From Zelopaecilomyces penicillatus (Eukaryota; Ascomycota; Sordariomycetes; Hypocreales; Pseudodiploosporaceae): a stretch of 64,000 nt of DNA. Below, one piece after another: positions 57,700 to 64,000 of the stretch (position 1 is its first letter; each line of letters begins with the position of its first letter). A model generated the notes under the pieces. The model saw only the letters and a list, made by a program, of their open reading frames with translations, was not told where the DNA came from and did no database searches. A program made the translations under genes and the position numbers. The stretch is from positions 3,670,501 to 3,734,500 of the forward strand of contig VCCP01000006.1 in NCBI GenBank assembly GCA_005765155.1, written 5' to 3'.

Positions 57700-59860
57700 A
57701 TAATCAATTAATCCCTTAAGTTTAATTTATTATATCGCTGCTTTATAGCTTTTCTTGCCTATTTAATCCTTGTAGACTACGCTGGCTATACAACTACCCT
57801 AAAATCACCCTGTAGTTCTATGGGTAGTGTTAGTATTGTTATATATATTGTTTTCCCCTTATTAAAATAGTTTACAAGGGATAAGTTTCCTATAATTATA
57901 TATATTAGCCCTAGTAATATATGATATATAGTAGTGCTTCTTGCCTGTATTAAAGCTTATTATAAGGCCTTTTATATTTCTCCTTATAACAGTATTAAGG
58001 GATAGGTATTACTGCTTAAAAAGACCGATTGCAATATCTTATACTATACCTAGTTATATTAATAGATTATTCAGCTATAGTTAAAAGGCTTTCTAATAGA
58101 GATAATTATAACACCAAGCTTTAAGGAATAGCTTCATACTTTAATAGAGCCATTTATATATAGCAAGACATTTAAAGTAGCTCACTAATAACTACTTATA
58201 GTCCTATATATAAGCAGCTCTACTAGTATTCTAAAGCTAATTATAATATATTAAGGAAGTATTACTATTAAAGATGGATTATATAATATCCCTGATTATT
58301 AGAGAGCCCCTTTAATATAGTTATACTAAGGCAAATATAATACCAAGCTTTATATAGGATTATTATTATTCTATACAGCTAGTATTACCAAAACATATCT
58401 TATAAGGATTTATTATAAACCAGTAATTGTTTTTAGGATTACTGATCGATCTCTGATAGCTAACCTTTATATTAAAACTATATATTACTCTAGAGCTGAT
58501 ATAGCTATACTACCACTATTAGTTCTTAAGGATCTTAGTACTACTAAGGAAGGTATTTAATACTTATTATCTTAGAAGATTATTAGCTTTAAAGGAGATA
58601 AGCATATCTAGAATAGATTATTTATTTCATAATACCGCTTTATAGTACTTACCTATAAATTTATCTAGAAAATCTAATACTTTTTATAGGAGATTTTCTT
58701 ATTAAGTATAGTATTGCTTTTTATAATATTATTATATTAATCAAGTATATCTTATTATAATAATATATCTATAACCTTTTTATTATATTTAGGCAGCTTA
58801 TAAAAGCTAATAGCTTTACCCTAGGTCTATACCCTACCCTCTCTAGTATTAGAAGAATATAAAGCTCTAGCAGTATTTTATTATTAATTTAAAGCTTATA
58901 GGTACTAAGTTTTATCCTATTAACTAGGAGGAAGATGTTTTTGAGATATTCATTTACCAATAAGACCTAAAGGAACCCAACCATCAGTCGATTTTCTATA
59001 CATTTCTAGATAAAATAGAGTGGTTAATTAATGACTTATTTCGCGCCTACCCGGTTCTATCTGATTATTAGGCTTATAATAGCTGTGCTGATAATATAAT
59101 TGTATTCTTTAATAGTAAAAAGCTTAATCCTATGATAATTAAGGATAAGGTATAAGCCTACCCTTAAATCAAGGTAATACTTATTATTGGCTAGGAGAGG
59201 TTTTAGGTAGCCTTGATTCTTGAATTATATAAGATACCTGATAATAAGACTATGAAAGAAGCTCTAATAAATACAGTTTGGCTACTTGTTAAGGAAGCGA
59301 ATAAGGCCAGTATTACTCATGGATATATTATTCGCAGCTTGATTATTATATCGGATCTAGTGATATTATTTTCTTGTATATTAAAGGGTATAGTGCAGTG
59401 CAACTTAATAGTCAAGCTATATAAAGATTTTATTGACCTATTCTATAAGCAAGCAGATACAGGCTATAGCCTTAAAGAAGCTATTATCCTTGATATAATT
59501 AGTTCAGAGAGTTTAATACAATCTATTATAGATATCTTGGTCTTAAGAATTAGTAATACTAATATTGATCCAGATACCGATCTCTTTACTATTAGGGTAG
59601 ACTTACTTTAGGTTATCAGTCTTTCTAAACTCCTTAGCGCTGGGTTGGAAAACTCAGATATCACAAGTATTGACCCTAATACTATTGCTCCTCGAGTCAT
59701 CTATACAAACCCAACATCAAAGCTTCTTATAAATCAATTTCTTTAGACTATAAATAGGAGTGTATACTATAACGATAATGCCTATAATACTAAGAGACTT
59801 ATTAATATTATTATATAATACACCTCCAATCTCTCAGAGCTAAACAGTCAACAGACTGAT
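57700..59860 (+). pseudogene. RIP-decayed NRPS-like gene, adenylation plus thiolation domain
   Basis: Pieces of an adenylate-forming domain appear in order. Near 57.9-58.1 kb is YIVVLLACIKAYYKAF, then SPYNS and LLLKKTDCN. At 58213-58236 SSSTSILK stands where SSGSTGxPK is expected. The end of the A domain at 59.2-59.46 kb is the only long open frame (59213-59611), with EANKASITHGYI and KGIVQCNLIVKLYKDFIDLFY. A carrier-domain part (DPDTDLFTIRVDLL, then RVIYTNPTSKLL) follows. The layout is that of fungal NRPS-like adenylate-forming reductases or A-T-TE proteins. The Ser that would carry phosphopantetheine is not preserved. The 3' end is cut by gypsy D at 59861. Many stops are present. Confidence 0.7.
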
Positions 59861-60289
59861 TATCACAACCCAACGACATAATCATACAATAGGCCGGTCA
59901 TGTGACCTGAGGAAGGTACGTACCATGGAGGAAAGGGGACCAATCATAATAGATCAATGGGATCACCATAAGAATGATGGTGAGCCAGGTAAGCCAGCAT
60001 CTTGGATCACCCAGATCACCACTTACACAATAAGTAATCCAAGTAATCCACGATATATATATACACCCTCAATTTTCATTCTTTAAACATAGCTTAGATA
60101 GTTATCAACACACTTTCAACTTCATCGTATTATTCACTACCGCTCACTATACTAATACTTAACCCCTGATTATAATACTCAATATCTATCACCAATATAA
60201 CAGACATATTACTCAGAATACCCCAACTCATCTATTAATATAAACCCTTTTTATTAGGTTTATCCCTTAGGAATTTACTAAATATTATA
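59861..60289 (+). repeat. 5' LTR of gypsy D
   Basis: About 429 bp, mutated relative to the A LTR mainly by G-to-A. Confidence 0.85.
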
Positions 60290-60354
60290 TATTGATAACT
60301 CTTATTTAGTGGGTTACTGTATTACCCTAAGCAATATTACTATTTCATAAGATA

Positions 60355-62788
60355 GCTCCTCAAACCCTTACCCCATCCAGAAGTACTAACCAAGAAGGCA
60401 CTCCTAATACTCCTATCAACAACAATCCAAACATAGAGGTAGATAAAGAGGAAGAAGACAACAATAACATCAAGATCAAAGGACTCCAAGAAGATATTCT
60501 TATACTAAAGGAAACCAGCAGACACTTCAAACAAATGCTAGAGGAGGAACGCAAAGGACATACAGAAGAAGCAAAAATAGCCAAGCTCGCCACCGAAACC
60601 TTACAACTCCAGATCAAGCAGCTTCTCAAGAACATAGAAATCCAAGCAAAACAGCATAGACACGGGTTAGAAACAGTTACAGCACAGATGCACACCGGAA
60701 AGGACACCGGAGAGATCTTGAAGCCACAAACACCTAAGCCTTTTAACAGCACTCTAAGCAAACTTCAAGGGTTTCTTACCCAACTCCACGCTTTCTTTCT
60801 ATACTATCCAACACAATTCCGGCTCGAACCAGTCAAAGTAAGGTACGCCCCAGGGCTCCTTACCAGAACCGCACTTACCTGGTTCGAACCAACACTTCGG
60901 GATTACATCAACAATACCTCGATAAGCACCTCAAAGGAGGAAACTGACCTAATCTTCGCCGACTACAACATCTTCAAACAACAACTCCTGAACACCTTCG
61001 GATCGTCAAATGAGAAACAACAAGCCGAACAACACCTACACAACCTCTACCAGACAGGATCTACCTCAGACTATATTGCAAAGTTCCAACAGATCTTATC
61101 CAAACTACCCGAAAAGGATAAGCAAACGTATATAGAAACCCTATACTATAGACTCAAGTCAGAAGTCAAGGATAAGTTATACAAAGAAGTCCAACCAAAC
61201 TCCTTCACAGAATATTACACTATAGCTATCACCATCGACGACAGACAACACTCACACCAACAAGAAAAGAAGTACAAAGGACAAAACTAGAAACCAACTC
61301 ACTTCGGATTTCAACCACAGCAACAACAACATAAGGCAAACCACAATCAACAACAAAATAACCCCAACACCTTACCAATTCGCATAGACCTTAATACTAC
61401 TCAACAAAAGGATATAACGAAAGTCCAATATTACAATTATAATAGATATAGACATATCACCCAGCAATACAAACAACCCAAAAAAGACAAAAAACCTTAA
61501 AAGCCAGTATCAAACACACAACGAAGCATACACACCATAGCCAAAGACAGATAAACCCTAGCCATAACAGGACAAAAAGGATAAGGACAAGAACAACCCG
61601 GAAACTATAAACACCCCATACCTCAATAGTCACCAATATTACAGACCATACTAACCCGATCTGGTACCATACAATAGGACCAACAACTGGATATGAACAC
61701 AGATAAGGAAGAATACTTCAAAGAGATTCCAGACTGATAACTAATCCCTGCCACAAACAACGAAAACACCCTGGTTAAAGATAAAACAATAAGCAATAGC
61801 TCAAACTCCAGCTCTTCAGAATCCAAGAATAAAGAACCTCTCAGGACAATACAGTACTATACCACACCATATCCACCACCTAAGAGCACTACCCACAAAC
61901 ACCTTAAAAAAGCAGCAATCAAACTTACACAAATACCAAGCCATATAGACAGAGTTAATCTCCGACTCACAATCACTAAATATATTCATAAATGGATATT
62001 AAAAGAAGGCCTAGGTATTCCTATTCCAGAAGATTACCTTAGAAGAGCCTTTATATTGAAAACCAACTATAGCAAACACAAAGATAATTATACACTCCTA
62101 AACCCTAATTATATTTTCTATAGTAAAATCAGTTGGATATTATGCATTGACTTCTTCTGTTTTCAATACCAGAAAACAAAAATCCAGAATAAATTCTTCT
62201 TATACTATATAGAAGTATAAGGAATTAAGAATATCCTTATAGGAGATCAATTCATTAACTGGTATAAGGCCAAGTACTTTATACCTTTCAGAATTGATAT
62301 ATTCAAACCACACCCCAAGACCCCAGAAGAATATAAATAAGAAGCCAAAAATAAAGACTGCAAGTCCATCTATTACAAGGTCTATAAATAGGAAAAACTC
62401 GAATTAGGATATAATGGACTATAACTCATAGACTATAGAAAGGAGGACTTATATAATTACACCAACCTTAAATATAATATACACTTATAATAGAAGCTAG
62501 TATAATAGCATGAAAAACAACTATTAGAAAACAATATCCTAGGAAGAACTCAATGCAAAGCTATAATAGCGATCAATTATAATAAATCTCAATACAGACA
62601 ATATATAGAAGAAAACAAACATATATACAAGGAAATAAAGAATCTTTATAAACAAGAATTTAACTTCCGAACCTATAAAGAAAGTCAAGCCAATCGAACT
62701 CTATACTATATAATTACTCAAGGCTTAGATAGAACAAATTATAATAGACCATATAAGGAATACAATCCCAGAAACTCAAAAAACAAGT
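60355..62788 (+). pseudogene. Gag of gypsy D, start codon lost and stops present
   Basis: The frame AxAPQT begins with ATA instead of ATG near 60353. A 251-codon open part (60535-61290, MLEEERKGHTEEAK) shows the capsid region with TWFEPTLRDYINN. The substitutions relative to element A are of G-to-A type. After 61290 a Trp codon reads TAG and further stops follow. The zinc knuckle region is degraded. Confidence 0.8.
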
Positions 62789-64000
62789 AAAGTCACCTAT
62801 AAAAGGGTTATAGCATAACCCCCTATAAAAGACCCTCTATATAATAAGCACTAATAGGCTCAAATTAATAATAGAAATACGGATTATAGGATATTATTTC
62901 CATACTCTAATGGATAGCAGAGCAATAGGCAATTATATATCCTTAAAAGCTATAAATCGTATATAACTGCTATAGTATGATAAGGAAGAACCATATCCCT
63001 TATATAACCTGGAAGGAAATACCTTCACCTATAATAGAGGATAGATCAACAAAGAGACTAATCATCTCCAATTCAAAGTCCAAGGATATCAAGATAGTAC
63101 TATATTCGATATAATAGATACTAGAGAATATAAACTTATATTAGGCTACCCCTGGTTATTTAATAGTAACCCATAGATCGATTGGAAGATAGGTTAGATA
63201 TAATAGAGCGATACTGTATCATCTCTAAGAAATCATAAAGATCCAATGATAATAGGCAAAGCGAAGAAAGTATACTTTATAGCTATTAAGAAGGGCCTCC
63301 CACCAGGAAATCATACCAAAAAACAATATAATAATCAATAATAATAAACCCAATGGGTTATTATCACCCTTAGGATAATAATAGAGCAATTATAAGAATA
63401 CTCTAAGGATAAATCATCCTTAGATATGGAAAAATAACTTGTACCTATACCAGAAGAATACTATAAGTATATCAAACTATTCTATAAAGAGCTTGAAATA
63501 AAGCTCCCCTTATACAATCAATAGGATTATGAAATTTAGATTATAGATAAAAAGAAGCCTACTTTCACTAAGATCTATATACTAAATACCAAGGAACTCA
63601 AAATATTATAAGAGTACCTTAATGAAATACTTAAAAAGGGATATATCTAACCATTTATATCCAAAGCAGAATACCCTATCATATTTATATTAAAAAAGAA
63701 TAGCAAGCTATAACTGGTTATGGATTACTGATTATTAAATATAGTTATAATCAAGGATCGGATACCCTTATTATTAATTAATGAACTATATAATCAATTG
63801 TATAGAATAAACTGGTTTATTACTCTAGACCTTAAAGGAGCATATAACTTGATTCGAATAAAGAAAGGCAATAAATAGAAAACCGCTTTCAGAACCAAGT
63901 TTAGACTTTTTAAGTATCTAATAATATCTTTCAGCTTAATCAATACCCTTGCAATATTCCAGTATATAATCAATAATATTCTCCGAGAATATTTGGATAT
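62789..64000 (+). pseudogene. Pol of gypsy D, protease to RT, broken and truncated by window edge
   Basis: Protease (ATLMDSRAIGNYI-like, where DSG now reads DSR) and the first half of RT can be traced through many TAG/TAA/TGA codons. The sequence ends inside the RT palm region. Confidence 0.75.

Larger units (their letters stand above)
59861..64000 (+). mobile_element. Hypermutated gypsy copy D, running off the window edge
   Basis: The LTR at 59861-60289 (TATCACAACCCAACGACATAA) is followed by gag and pol to the RT region at the edge. Differences from element A are mostly G-to-A on the plus (coding) strand. The gag ATG has become ATA. It keeps the 261-bp gag segment absent from A and has A-type capsid sequence. 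It interrupts the NRPS-like gene; CTGAT precedes it. Confidence 0.88.

Overview
The window reads as nuclear DNA of a filamentous ascomycete. Genes carry short GT-AG introns (a few GC-AG) with CTAAC-like branch points, and several encode families typical of these fungi: UstYa/DUF3328 proteins, a DOMON-cytochrome b561 protein and an ABCC transporter. Beyond about 28.6 kb the DNA is packed with LTR retrotransposons. Most of these carry heavy C-to-T and G-to-A change of the RIP kind.

Positions 1-28.2 kb look like a ribosomal-peptide (RiPP, dikaritin-type) biosynthetic locus whose left end lies outside the window. At 1-189 is the 3' end of a precursor gene: four tandem 15-residue units (QLPTIYEEDFVQD plus a Lys-Arg Kex2 site) that are identical in protein but differ at synonymous codon positions. 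Seven UstYa-family genes follow, each with the paired HxxHC motifs expected of the oxidative cyclases of this pathway. Five have a single exon (1044, 5385, 22496, 23264 and 27444). Two share the same six-exon structure (20228 and 25878). Interleaved with them are a secreted DOMON-cytochrome b561 membrane protein, an APH/protein-kinase-fold enzyme and a full-length ABCC transporter. The transporter has two in-frame TAA codons in its second half. Two small secreted peptides both contain a YN[A/G]Y motif near the C-terminus. Relics of a second ABC transporter and of a condensation-like acyltransferase lie at 18.0-18.6 kb. A plausible division of work is: Kex2 releases the cores, UstYa proteins cyclise them, the redox and kinase-like proteins assist or tailor, and the ABCC pump exports or confers tolerance. 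This order is inferred.

Positions 28.6-64 kb are a nested transposon block. A copia LTR (28656-36413) is split by a young, intact chromodomain Ty3/gypsy element (A, 28996-36313) with identical 428-bp LTRs and a GTTAG target duplication. A spliced antisense gene with exact Zn2Cys6 spacing overlaps the 3' end of its pol. A hypermutated relative (B, 36731-44065) has a different gag region. Two badly decayed gypsy pieces (C and E), a decayed copia element (F, 50565-56841), a decayed NRPS-like adenylation-thiolation gene (about 57.7-59.86 kb) and a further gypsy copy running off the right edge (D, from 59861) follow.

Intron positions were assigned by eye from splice signals and protein continuity. 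Every multi-exon model given keeps its frame, but none is confirmed by transcripts. No tRNA, rRNA or CRISPR array was recognised.
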